From contig JAHFCY010000058.1 in NCBI GenBank assembly GCA_023249255.1, forward strand, positions 1-14,752: a stretch of 14,752 nt of DNA, given 5' to 3'. Each line of letters begins with the position of its first letter. Within the stretch, counting starts at the first letter, position 1. A program made the position numbers and the translations under genes. Below the pieces are notes generated by a model, which searched no databases, was not told where the DNA came from, and saw nothing but the letters and a program-made list of their open reading frames with translations. The DNA is from Candidatus Lindowiibacteriota bacterium (GTDB taxonomy: Bacteria > Lindowbacteria > 2-12-FULL-62-27). Positions 1 to 6,580 of this stretch are shown here, piece by piece.

Positions 1-166
1 GCGGAATGAAAACTTTCCGCGAATACGTGAGGACGCGGCCCCACGCCGCCGTCCGTTTTTCCGCCGCGCGGTCAAAGACGTCCGCCCATTCGTCACCGCC
101 TGCGTCGGCCAGCAAGACCGCGTCTTTGCGGGAAATCGAAGCCGGGGATTTCGCGGTTCGTATCAT
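1..166 (-). CDS. cofG: CofG-type 7,8-didemethyl-8-hydroxy-5-deazariboflavin synthase, N-terminal fragment (gene runs off the left edge)
   Basis: The first 55 codons of a gene read leftward out of the window. The peptide starts MIRTAKSPASISRKDAVLL and ends WGRVLTYSRKVFIP, exactly before the point where CofG/FbiC proteins continue into the radical-SAM cysteine motif. The TYSRKVFIP block is a hallmark of CofG, the subunit that (with CofH) builds the deazaflavin chromophore Fo of coenzyme F420 from tyrosine and a pyrimidine precursor. The upstream DAVLLADA stretch also matches the usual N-terminal helix. The ATG lies 12 bases after the stop of the esterase gene, so it is probably in the same transcript; no strong Shine-Dalgarno is visible. 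The iron-sulfur cysteines lie outside the window, so activity and whether it is a CofG-CofH fusion (FbiC) cannot be judged. MqnC/MqnE-type radical SAM enzymes are an alternative, but their motif differs here. Confidence 0.82.
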   Translation of the reverse strand, partial: MIRTAKSPASISRKDAVLLADAGGDEWADVFDRAAEKRTAAWGRVLTYSRKVFIP

Positions 167-178
167 GCCGGAACGAAT

Positions 179-919
179 TTACCGCGGCCCGAAAAAAAAT
201 TGAAGGACGCGCCCGACGCGCCGTCGCCAGAACTCCTCGTTGTGATAATGCCCCCGCGCCACGATCCCCAAAAACCGCCCGCGCGGCATCCGCGAACGCG
301 CGATGGTCATGAGTCGCCGGTTGAATGCCGTGCTGTCGCCGCCGAAGGCCGAAGGATTGTCATAGGCCCACTTGGTGCCGCAGTCGATGTAGAATTTTCG
401 CATCGGAAGTTTCGGATAGTTTTCGAGAATGTCCGGAAGAGGTTTTCCAAAATGCGGCGCAGCCGACATGCCCGCCACAAGACCGAACACGTCGGGCCGG
501 CGAAGGCCTGCATAGATCGAGGCATTGGATCCGAACGACGCGCCAAGGATCCCGATGTCCCACGGATTGGTCGAAACCGCGGCCTTGCGCCGGATTGCGG
601 GCAGAAGAGTGTCGGCGAGAAAGTTCGCGTACTCATCGGCCCGGCCGCCCGGCGGTGGAGCAAAGACGCGCTCCCGGTTCGGCGGAGAAACCGCGCCGAC
701 GAGGATCACGGGGCGGATCCGGCCTTTGCGGAACAGATCGGCCGCGATGGAGTCGGTATGCCAGCCGCCGTAGGAGCCGCGGTTGGTCCACTGATTCTGC
801 GAGTCGTTGAGAACGAGCGCCGGAAAGGGCGGCTTCAGATTTCGAAATCCGGGCGGAAAAGCGACCTCAATTCGAAACGAACATCCCAGCTGGGGGGAAT
901 TCAGATTGAAGGTGATCAC
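179..919 (-). CDS. Alpha/beta-hydrolase, putative esterase (Fes/esterase D-like)
   Basis: A 246-residue serine hydrolase of the putative-esterase group (enterochelin-esterase-like fold). The nucleophile elbow GASFGS puts Ser at about residue 128; the likely acid is Asp in FYIDCG (about 179) and the His is in ARGHYHNEEFWRRR (about 224-226), the usual G-H-x-x-x-x-W ending of the family. I chose the GTG at 919, 10 bases after the stop of the LLM oxidoreductase gene; longer in-frame starts (to 1006) would run through the lysine-rich end of that gene and give an arginine-rich tail with no family match. No signal peptide is visible, so it is probably cytoplasmic. The substrate is unknown. Its position between an F420-type oxidoreductase and cofG suggests co-expression with them, but a role in F420 chemistry is only inference. 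Confidence 0.72.
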   Translation of the reverse strand: MITFNLNSPQLGCSFRIEVAFPPGFRNLKPPFPALVLNDSQNQWTNRGSYGGWHTDSIAADLFRKGRIRPVILVGAVSPPNRERVFAPPPGGRADEYANFLADTLLPAIRRKAAVSTNPWDIGILGASFGSNASIYAGLRRPDVFGLVAGMSAAPHFGKPLPDILENYPKLPMRKFYIDCGTKWAYDNPSAFGGDSTAFNRRLMTIARSRMPRGRFLGIVARGHYHNEEFWRRRVGRVLQFFFGPR

Positions 920-929
920 TGAATCGGCT

Positions 930-1979
930 TTACTTTTTCTTCGCCTTCGCCGATTTCGCCTTCTTCCGAAATTCCGGTATGATCTCCTTGCTGTAGACCT
1001 CGACAATTTTCTCCTCTTCGCCGCACATGAGATAGATGTTGAACTGGTCCATCCCTTTCGACTCGAGGGTTTTCAATTTCTCGACGTGAGCGTCGACGTC
1101 GCCGATGACGGAGAAGCGGTCGATGATGTGCTCGGGAATGAAATCGAGATGATCGGCGTCTTTGTCCGCGTGCTGGCGGTAGTCGTAGCCCTTGCGGCCT
1201 TTGATGTAATCCGTGAGCTGTGTCGGAATCCCCTTGCCCATCTCCGGATCTTTTTCGATGACGTTCTTGACGATGTCGGCGACGTGATTGCCGACCATCG
1301 CCGGAAACCAGCGCACCTGCGCCCGGCACTTTTTCATGTCCTTCGAGACAAACACCGGCGCGGCAACCATGAATTCGATCTCGCCCGGCTTGCGGTTGAA
1401 CTGCTTCGCGCCCGCGTCCACCTGCGATTTGAACCAGGAGAAAAGGTCCGTGTCGGCGATTTGCAGGACAATGCCGTCCGCGCGTTCGGCCGACGCCCGC
1501 AGGACTTTCGGACCATAGCCGGCGATCCACATCGGAAGTTTGTATTTGGAATTCGCCCACGGAAACCACTGGTCCTTGCCCTCATAAAATATCTTCCCGC
1601 CCTCGGCCATGAGTTTGATCTGTCCGATCGCGTGCATCATTTCATCCACCGTCGTCGGCTTGAATCCCATCACGCGCCGCGAACTGTCTCCGCGGCCGAT
1701 GCCGCAGACCGCGCGGCCTTTGGAGATGAGGTTGAGAGCCGCAAAATTGCTGGCGGTGACCGTGATGTCGCGGACCGCCGGATTGGTGACGCACGGCCCG
1801 AGTTTGACGATTTCCGTTTCTGTCGCCAGAAGCGTCAGCATCGTGTAGCATTCTTTCCAGAGGATGTGCGAATCAAACGTCCAGACGTACGTGAATCCGC
1901 CCTTTTCGGCCGCTTTCGCGAGTTTGATGGTTCGTTCCGGGGAAATGTCGCCTTTGAAACAAATGCCAAAATCAAGCAT
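930..1979 (-). CDS. LLM-class (luciferase-like) oxidoreductase, probably F420-dependent, CPS_4043/TIGR03842-like
   Basis: A 349-residue TIM-barrel flavin/deazaflavin oxidoreductase of the luciferase-like monooxygenase superfamily. Blocks FGICFKGDISPERTI, TFDSHILWKECY, CVTNPAVRDITVTAS, GIGRGDSSRRVMG, WIAGYGPK and MVGNHVAD correspond, from memory, to the family annotated as F420-dependent oxidoreductase of the CPS_4043 type, related to methylene-tetrahydromethanopterin reductase. The reaction and substrate of that family are not established. I chose ATG 1979 rather than the TTG at 1985 because an AGGAGG lies 7 bases upstream of the ATG and would touch the TTG. The C-terminus is a lysine-rich tail (KKAKSAKAKKK). 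The cofG start in the same run supports F420 over FMN as cofactor, but the sequence alone cannot decide. It leads a three-gene unit with the esterase and cofG. Confidence 0.85.
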   Translation of the reverse strand: MLDFGICFKGDISPERTIKLAKAAEKGGFTYVWTFDSHILWKECYTMLTLLATETEIVKLGPCVTNPAVRDITVTASNFAALNLISKGRAVCGIGRGDSSRRVMGFKPTTVDEMMHAIGQIKLMAEGGKIFYEGKDQWFPWANSKYKLPMWIAGYGPKVLRASAERADGIVLQIADTDLFSWFKSQVDAGAKQFNRKPGEIEFMVAAPVFVSKDMKKCRAQVRWFPAMVGNHVADIVKNVIEKDPEMGKGIPTQLTDYIKGRKGYDYRQHADKDADHLDFIPEHIIDRFSVIGDVDAHVEKLKTLESKGMDQFNIYLMCGEEEKIVEVYSKEIIPEFRKKAKSAKAKKK

Positions 1980-1986
1980 GGTCAAT

Positions 1987-1992
1987 CCTCCT
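1987..1992 (-). promoter_or_regulatory. Strong Shine-Dalgarno of the LLM oxidoreductase gene
   Basis: A complete AGGAGG on the minus strand, 7 bases before ATG 1979. It fixes the start of the LLM gene and shows the organism does use Shine-Dalgarno initiation, in contrast to several promoter-proximal genes here that appear leaderless. Confidence 0.85.
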
Positions 1993-2046
1993 GTGGGGCG
2001 GGCCGGTCAGCCGCATATCGCGTCACGAGGGACGCAGACAAAAAGA

Positions 2047-2076
2047 CGTATATCTCGACAAATGTTCAATATTCAA
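2047..2076 (-). promoter_or_regulatory. Possible promoter for the LLM-esterase-cofG unit
   Basis: On the minus strand TTGAAT (2071-2076) and TATACG (2047-2052) are separated by 18 bases, about 68 bases before the LLM start codon. The -10 is only a partial match. The -35 lies inside the heptamer array, so the array could influence this promoter. Weak evidence by eye. Confidence 0.3.
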
Positions 2077-2143
2077 TGCTCAACGCTCAATTTTCAAGTT
2101 TGAATAACTTAAGACTTGAGCATTGAATATTGAATATTGAGCC
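2063..2143. repeat. Array of degenerate 7-bp units in two opposed blocks, containing a perfect 18-bp inverted repeat
   Basis: Reading the plus strand from 2063 gives five consecutive heptamers of form NNNTCAA (TGTTCAA, TATTCAA, TGCTCAA, CGCTCAA, TTTTCAA), then GTTTGAA, an 11-base spacer, and four heptamers of form TTGANNN (TTGAGCA, TTGAATA, TTGAATA, TTGAGCC). The two blocks are reverse complements in register: TCAATATTCAATGCTCAA at 2066-2083 pairs perfectly with 2116-2133. It fills most of the gap between the FecR lipoprotein and LLM genes. It has no following U-run in the direction of transcription, so it is not a typical intrinsic terminator, but an RNA copy would form a long AU-rich stem. 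It could be a dispersed intergenic repeat or a multi-site protein-binding element. Confidence 0.85.
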
Positions 2144-2149
2144 TTTTCT

Positions 2150-2818
2150 CTATTTTTTCCGAAGCACGTTTTCGAGCGCGGAGATGTCGTCGTTCGTGTG
2201 GTTGAGCATTTCGGCCGGCTCCACGGCCGTGCGGCCGTTTTTGTCCGGGGCGATCAGCACCGGATGGTGATGGGACCGGTCGTCCGAATGGATTTCCTGC
2301 ACGCCGCTTTCCGTTTTGATCTGCAGGGTGCCTTCGCAGAGACACACGTAGGTCTGGTCGATCCCGCGCGCTTCGACGTAGAACGCGGTGCCGCGGACGC
2401 CCACCGTGGCGGCCGGCGTGACCAGCTGGAATTTTTTGCCGACGGGCGAGACCACGCTCATGAGCGATCCGTAATCGAGCATGATAACGATGGAATCGGA
2501 AATTTCGTCAATGACGAGTTTGCCGGAATTTTTGAGCTGAATGCTTGCGCGGTCCTTGATTTTCAAAATGGCCGAACCGTGCTCGTCGACCATGATCGTC
2601 TCGCCGACCGACATCGGCTCGCCCGCCGAGACGGGCTTGCCCGATTTCACAACCTGGCCGCTGACCGAAACGACGGTCACCAGCGACTCCTGGGATGTTT
2701 TCAGGTGAAGAGCCTCCGGCGCGCCGCAGGCGGCGAGCGAGGCGATCAGAAGACCCGCCAGAATTCGAACGCTGAATTTTTTATGTTTGCGGACGAACTG
2801 AACCAACCCGGTCTTCAC
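2150..2818 (-). CDS. FecR-domain lipoprotein
   Basis: A 222-residue secreted lipoprotein. Residues 1-31 are a lysine-rich start, a hydrophobic segment and a lipobox ending LAAC (Cys31); the residue after it is Gly, not Asp, which in enteric bacteria would favour the outer membrane. Residues about 45-160 form a FecR domain with the signature VTPAATVGVRGTAFYVE (134-149), typical of periplasmic sensor or scaffold proteins. No FecI-type sigma factor or TonB receptor is nearby, so it is not a classic iron-dicitrate regulator; orphan FecR lipoproteins are common and poorly understood. The start is a GTG overlapping the stop of the amidase gene as GTGA, indicating translational coupling. The C-terminus (about 165-222) is hydrophilic and unassigned. 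The link to an amino-acid biosynthesis operon is unexplained. Confidence 0.8.
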   Translation of the reverse strand: MKTGLVQFVRKHKKFSVRILAGLLIASLAACGAPEALHLKTSQESLVTVVSVSGQVVKSGKPVSAGEPMSVGETIMVDEHGSAILKIKDRASIQLKNSGKLVIDEISDSIVIMLDYGSLMSVVSPVGKKFQLVTPAATVGVRGTAFYVEARGIDQTYVCLCEGTLQIKTESGVQEIHSDDRSHHHPVLIAPDKNGRTAVEPAEMLNHTNDDISALENVLRKK

Positions 2819-3687
2819 ATCCCGCGGCCTTGTCCGCCCTGCCCGGCCATGGCTTCGGACCGGCGGTCACGCACTTCAATGCGGATCAGGTCCGACCGGA
2901 CGTGGGTGAGGGCCGGCAGGCGTTTACGGGCCTCGGCCGCCGCGCTGAAATTGACGTCGGTGAACCCGATGCCTTCGGCGTCGCCCATCTCCAGCAAAAT
3001 TTCCCCCCAGGGGGCAACCACCGAACTGTGTCCGTAGGTTTCGATCTGATTGCCGGGATCGAATCCGCACTGGGCCGGGGCAATGATGAACGAGAGATTT
3101 TCAATCGCGCGGGCGCGCAGGAGCACCTGCCAGTGGGACTGGCCGGTCATCTTCGTGAAATTCGACGGCACAAAAAAAACGTTGACGCCGGCAGCCGACT
3201 GAAGACGGAACAATTCCGGAAACCGGAGGTCGTAGCAGATCGAAAACCCGTAGACCGCGTCGCCCTCCTTGTGCGTCCAGACGCGGTTTCCGCCCCGGAT
3301 CGTCTTGGATTCGTCGATCACCCGGCCGTCGGGCATCGTCACGGAGAACATGTGAAGTTTTTTGTAGCGCACCGGAACTTCGCCCGATGCAAGAATGAAA
3401 ATCGACGTATTGTAGACTTTGCCCCGGTCGCCTGTCGGCTCGGGAACACTGCCGAGCAACAGCCGGACCTTGAGATCCGCCGCAAGCCGGCTGAACGACA
3501 GCGTGATGGGCTTGAGTTTGGTGCAGAGGTCCATGATTTCTTTGGAAGGGCCGCGATACAGAAAATTTTCGGGCAGGGCGACCAACTCGGCGCCCTCCTT
3601 GGCCGCCTGCCGGATGTACTGTTCAGCTTTCTGCTGATTGGCGCGGACGTCCGCGCCGGAATTCATCTGAACGAGAGCGATGCGCAT
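2815..3687 (-). CDS. Carbon-nitrogen hydrolase, Nit1/NitFhit-type amidase (deaminated glutathione amidase-like)
   Basis: A 290-residue nitrilase-superfamily amidase with a complete catalytic set: Glu40 in LPENF, Lys110 in YKKLHMF and Cys151 in SICYDLRFPELFR. The stretch HWQVLLRARAIEN and the following AAQCG-like block (APAQCG) resemble the Nit1 branch, whose known members remove deaminated glutathione, a metabolite-repair function; omega-amidase (Nit2) is the main alternative. The protein is cytoplasmic. A glycine-rich tail (GQGGQGRGM) extends past the usual end of the domain. The ATG follows the asd stop by 4 bases and the gene overlaps the FecR lipoprotein start, so it belongs to the leuB-asd transcript. 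Confidence 0.85.
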   Translation of the reverse strand: MRIALVQMNSGADVRANQQKAEQYIRQAAKEGAELVALPENFLYRGPSKEIMDLCTKLKPITLSFSRLAADLKVRLLLGSVPEPTGDRGKVYNTSIFILASGEVPVRYKKLHMFSVTMPDGRVIDESKTIRGGNRVWTHKEGDAVYGFSICYDLRFPELFRLQSAAGVNVFFVPSNFTKMTGQSHWQVLLRARAIENLSFIIAPAQCGFDPGNQIETYGHSSVVAPWGEILLEMGDAEGIGFTDVNFSAAAEARKRLPALTHVRSDLIRIEVRDRRSEAMAGQGGQGRGM

Positions 3688-3691
3688 GGGA

Positions 3692-4705
3692 TTACAACCA
3701 CTTCTTCGCGATCAAAAGTTCGGCAATCTGAACTGCGTTCAGGGCCGCGCCTTTTCGGATGTTGTCGGACACAACCCAGAGGTTCAAGCCGTGATCGTTG
3801 CCCGTGTCTTCGCGGACGCGTCCGACGTAGACCGGATCGCGGCCTTCGGCGTAGACCTGAAGCGGGTATTCCTTGTTGCCCGGGTTGTCGACGACCTGGA
3901 CGCCGGGCGCGGCGGCCATGACGTTGCGTGCTTCGGCCGCCGAAATTTTTTTCGCGGTTTCGATGTAGACGGCTTCGGCGTGACTGCGAAAGACCGGCAC
4001 GCGCACGCAGGTGGCGGTGACGCGGATGGCCGGGTCAAGGATTTTGTGCGTCTCCTGAACCATTTTCATTTCTTCCTTGGTGAATCCGTTGTCCAGAAAC
4101 ACGTCGATCTGCGGGATGCAGTTGAACGCGATCGGATGCGGAAATTTTTCCCGCGCCGGCGGGTCGATGCCCTGCACGTAGGAATTGACCTGCGATTCAA
4201 GTTCGTAGATCGCGCGCGCTCCGGCGCCTGAAACCGACTGGTAGGTCGCGACGATGATCCGGGTGATTTTCGCCGCGTCGTGAATGGGTTTCAGCGCGAC
4301 GACCATCTGGATGGTCGAGCAGTTGGGATTGGCGATGATGCCGCGCGGCCTGTTTTTCGCCGCCGCGCCGTTGACTTCCGGCACGACCAGCGGCACGTCG
4401 GCGTCCATCCGAAACGCGCTGGTGTTGTCGATGACCACCGACCCGGCTTTCGCAAAGATCGGCATGAACTGCTTCGACACGCCCGCTCCGGCGCTGGCCA
4501 GACAAATCTGGATGCCGCGCAGGTCGGCAGTCTCGGACAATTCCTCCACCGCAAGTTCCGCTCCCTGGAACGTCAGCGTCTGGCCTTTTGACCTCGCCGA
4601 CGCGAACAATCGCAATTGTTTGATGGGAAATTCCCGTTCTTCAAGAATGCTTAAAAATTCCTGTCCCACGGCGCCCGTGGCGCCAACCACCGCTACATTG
4701 TACAC
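3692..4705 (-). CDS. asd: Aspartate-semialdehyde dehydrogenase
   Basis: A 337-residue enzyme that reduces aspartyl phosphate to aspartate semialdehyde with NADPH, the branch step to lysine/diaminopimelate, threonine, methionine and isoleucine. The NADP-binding loop GATGAVG is at 8-14, the catalytic Cys129 is in NPNCSTIQ, and the acid/base His242 is in VFRSHAEAV. Length is normal for the bacterial type. The start is GTG, read from the family N-terminus (YNVAVVGATG), with a purine-rich GGGGTAGAGG just upstream. It begins 6 bases after the leuB stop; leuB-asd adjacency is widespread in bacteria. No anomalies seen. Confidence 0.96.
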   Translation of the reverse strand: MYNVAVVGATGAVGQEFLSILEEREFPIKQLRLFASARSKGQTLTFQGAELAVEELSETADLRGIQICLASAGAGVSKQFMPIFAKAGSVVIDNTSAFRMDADVPLVVPEVNGAAAKNRPRGIIANPNCSTIQMVVALKPIHDAAKITRIIVATYQSVSGAGARAIYELESQVNSYVQGIDPPAREKFPHPIAFNCIPQIDVFLDNGFTKEEMKMVQETHKILDPAIRVTATCVRVPVFRSHAEAVYIETAKKISAAEARNVMAAAPGVQVVDNPGNKEYPLQVYAEGRDPVYVGRVREDTGNDHGLNLWVVSDNIRKGAALNAVQIAELLIAKKWL

Positions 4706-4711
4706 GACCCT

Positions 4712-5800
4712 CTACCCCTTCCGATTAAAATGTCGCAGAACCTGTTCTGTCATGTCGTTCGTGCCAAGATCGCCGCCAAGGTCGGCCGTTCGCGCGCCGG
4801 CTTTCAACGCGGTTGCGACAGCGCGTTCAATGCGCTCCGCCGCGTCGGGCAAATTCAACGAATACCGGCACATCATCGCGATCGACAAAAACATCGCCAG
4901 CGGATTGGCCATCCCCTTGCCGGCGATGTCCGGCGCGCTTCCGTGCACCGGCTCGTAAAGACCGGGTGACTGCGCTCCGAGGCTGGCTGACGGCAAAAGA
5001 CCGATGGAGCCGACCAGTTCGGCGCACAAGTCGGACAAGATGTCACCGAAAAGATTTTCCGTCAAGATGACGTCGAACTGGCCGGGATTGCGGACCAGCT
5101 GCATCGCCGCATTGTCGACGTAGAGATGCAGAAGCTCCACGTCGGAATAATGTCGATGCTCATCCGTGACGATATCGCGCCACAGCTGGGACACCTCCAG
5201 CACGTTTGCCTTGTCGACGCTCGTCACGCGTTTGCGCCGCCCCCGCGCCGCCTCGAACGCCATTTTCGCGATCCGCCGGATTTCGCTTTCAGTGTAGCGC
5301 ATGGTGTTCCAGGCCTCCCGCCCGCCGGCCTCGCCCGATTTCCCGCGCGGCTCGCCGAAATAGACGCCGCCGGTGAGTTCGCGAAAAATAATGAGATCGA
5401 CGCTCTTGGCCTGTTCCGGCTTGAGTCTGGACGCATCGATCAGTTCCGGAAAAATTTTTGCGGGCCGAAGATTCGCAAAGACGTTGAGCCCTTTTCGAAG
5501 CCCGAGCAGGCCGGCCTCAGGCCGCAAGTTCGCCGCGCCGGTATCCCATTTCGGTCCGCCGACTGCGGCCAGAATCACCGCGTCACACTCCCGTATCTTC
5601 GCAAGATCGTCCGGCCGAAGCGGCACGCCGAACGCATCGATCGCCGCGCCGCCGATTTTGAATTCGTCATATTGAAACACGATATTGTTTTTTGCGCCGA
5701 TGGTCTCGCAGAGTTTCCGCCCTGCCGCCATGACCTCGGGTCCGATCCCGTCGCCGGGCAGAAGCGCAATGCGGACTGTTCGTTTATCCGGTTTAGACAT
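4712..5800 (-). CDS. leuB: 3-isopropylmalate dehydrogenase
   Basis: A 362-residue enzyme that oxidatively decarboxylates 3-isopropylmalate to the 2-oxo precursor of leucine using NAD. Recognised by [11 protein letters not shown] at the N-terminus, the LeuB-specific [16 protein letters not shown] and [13 protein letters not shown] blocks, [14 protein letters not shown], the [15 protein letters not shown] active-site segment and the [16 protein letters not shown] cofactor loop. I chose ATG 5800 ([14 protein letters not shown]) because the longer in-frame start at 5857 adds a sequence not seen in the family and runs through the likely promoter. It is the first gene of the leuB-asd-amidase-fecR run. 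leuA and leuCD are not in the window. The start codon sits about 7 bases after a plausible -10, so the mRNA may be leaderless. Confidence 0.95.
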   Translation of the reverse strand: MSKPDKRTVRIALLPGDGIGPEVMAAGRKLCETIGAKNNIVFQYDEFKIGGAAIDAFGVPLRPDDLAKIRECDAVILAAVGGPKWDTGAANLRPEAGLLGLRKGLNVFANLRPAKIFPELIDASRLKPEQAKSVDLIIFRELTGGVYFGEPRGKSGEAGGREAWNTMRYTESEIRRIAKMAFEAARGRRKRVTSVDKANVLEVSQLWRDIVTDEHRHYSDVELLHLYVDNAAMQLVRNPGQFDVILTENLFGDILSDLCAELVGSIGLLPSASLGAQSPGLYEPVHGSAPDIAGKGMANPLAMFLSIAMMCRYSLNLPDAAERIERAVATALKAGARTADLGGDLGTNDMTEQVLRHFNRKG

Positions 5801-5807
5801 GGCCCGC

Positions 5808-5836
5808 ACGGTAGCCCAACGACAGGGCGATGACAA
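5808..5836 (-). promoter_or_regulatory. Probable promoter of the leuB operon
   Basis: On the minus strand TTGTCA (5831-5836) and TACCGT (5808-5813) are 17 bases apart. The -10 keeps only the TAnnnT core. The start codon of leuB follows 7 bases later, so transcription would begin at or next to the ATG. No Shine-Dalgarno is present. Moderate to weak evidence. Confidence 0.4.
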
Positions 5837-5857
5837 GAGGCAATATGACCCCGCCAC

Positions 5858-5887
5858 TTGCCTGTTGGCGGTTGTCTTTCATATTGT
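5858..5887 (+). promoter_or_regulatory. Probable promoter of the GT2-GT9 glycosyltransferase pair
   Basis: TTGCCT (5858-5863) and TATTGT (5882-5887) with an 18-base spacer, on the opposite strand from the leuB promoter in the same 93-base divergent gap. The ATG of the GT2 gene begins 7 bases after the -10 ends, again implying a leaderless or nearly leaderless transcript. Confidence 0.45.
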
Positions 5888-5893
5888 GTGGGC

Positions 5894-6580
5894 ATGACGG
5901 TCGTGGCGGTGATGTCGACGTACAACGAGGCTGGCGCGTTGCCGGATGTGGTGAATGGGTTACGGCGGGCGATTGCCGGCGTTCGGATTGTGGTGGTGGA
6001 TGACGATTCCCCGGACAAAACGGCGGACATCGCGCGCACTGCCGGGGTGGATGTGATCGTGCGGCGCGGCGTGCCGCGTGGCCGTGGACTGTCCGGGCGC
6101 GCCGGGTATCTTCGCGCGCTGGAGTTGGGCGCGTCTGCGATTTTGGAACTGGACGCGGACGGATCGCACGATCCGGTCGACGCGCCAAAAATTCTTGCGG
6201 CGCTCGAACGCGCGGACATTGCGATCGGATCGCGCGCGGGTGTTTGCGGCGGCGCCGACGAGCGCGGGCGGTTCCGGCGGTCAATCAGTCTGGCCGCGAA
6301 AGGATTCATCCGGATTGTCCTCGGATTGACGCTGGAGGATCCGACGTCGGGATATCGCGCGTTTCGATCCGAGACCCTGCGGAAAATCGATCCGGCAAGT
6401 CTCACCTCGCGCGGGCCGGAGATTGTCGAGGAAGTCTACGTCCGGGCGCGCAGGCTCGGGCTGACGATGGTCGAAATTCCGATCACGTTTCGGGATCGCG
6501 TTGCAGGTGTCAGCAAACTGACGGCCGGGCGCCTCCTGTCGGTGCTCTGGCGATGTGTCCGGCTGGCGGCGCGATCATGA
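5894..6580 (+). CDS. Family 2 glycosyltransferase, dolichol/polyprenyl-phosphate mannosyltransferase (DPM1)-like
   Basis: A 228-residue GT-A fold glycosyltransferase without transmembrane segments. It opens MTVVAVMSTYNEAG, has the DDDSPD nucleotide-binding loop at 36-41, the metal-binding DAD in ELDADGSHDP (87-89), and the DPM1-type end: LEDPTSGYRAFR followed by FRDRVAGVSKLT. The family moves a hexose from a nucleotide sugar to a polyprenyl phosphate, making a lipid-linked donor for envelope glycans. I chose ATG 5894 from the family N-terminus; a GTG two codons earlier is possible and the longer frame from 5858 overlaps the promoter. It overlaps the GT9 gene by ATGA, so the two are translationally coupled. 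Donor and acceptor sugars cannot be predicted. Confidence 0.88.
   Translation: MTVVAVMSTYNEAGALPDVVNGLRRAIAGVRIVVVDDDSPDKTADIARTAGVDVIVRRGVPRGRGLSGRAGYLRALELGASAILELDADGSHDPVDAPKILAALERADIAIGSRAGVCGGADERGRFRRSISLAAKGFIRIVLGLTLEDPTSGYRAFRSETLRKIDPASLTSRGPEIVEEVYVRARRLGLTMVEIPITFRDRVAGVSKLTAGRLLSVLWRCVRLAARS

Noticed and set aside
6-203. 65-codon plus-strand frame at the left edge
   Set aside because: It is antisense to the cofG N-terminus, whose peptide matches the family.
807-2126. 439-codon plus-strand open frame
   Set aside because: It lies antisense to the esterase and LLM oxidoreductase genes, which have clear family matches; long open antisense frames follow from GC-rich third positions. 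The same applies to 200-922, 2198-3037, 2830-3921, 9835-10755 and 11154-11825.
2063-2143. Heptamer array as a CRISPR or an intrinsic terminator
   Set aside because: Units are 7 bp without spacers, so it is not CRISPR; no U-run follows the stem in the direction of the upstream gene, so it is not a standard terminator.
6244-6576. 111-codon N-terminal extension of the GT9 frame
   Set aside because: It is the GT2 gene read in another frame; the GT9 family N-terminus begins at ATG 6577.
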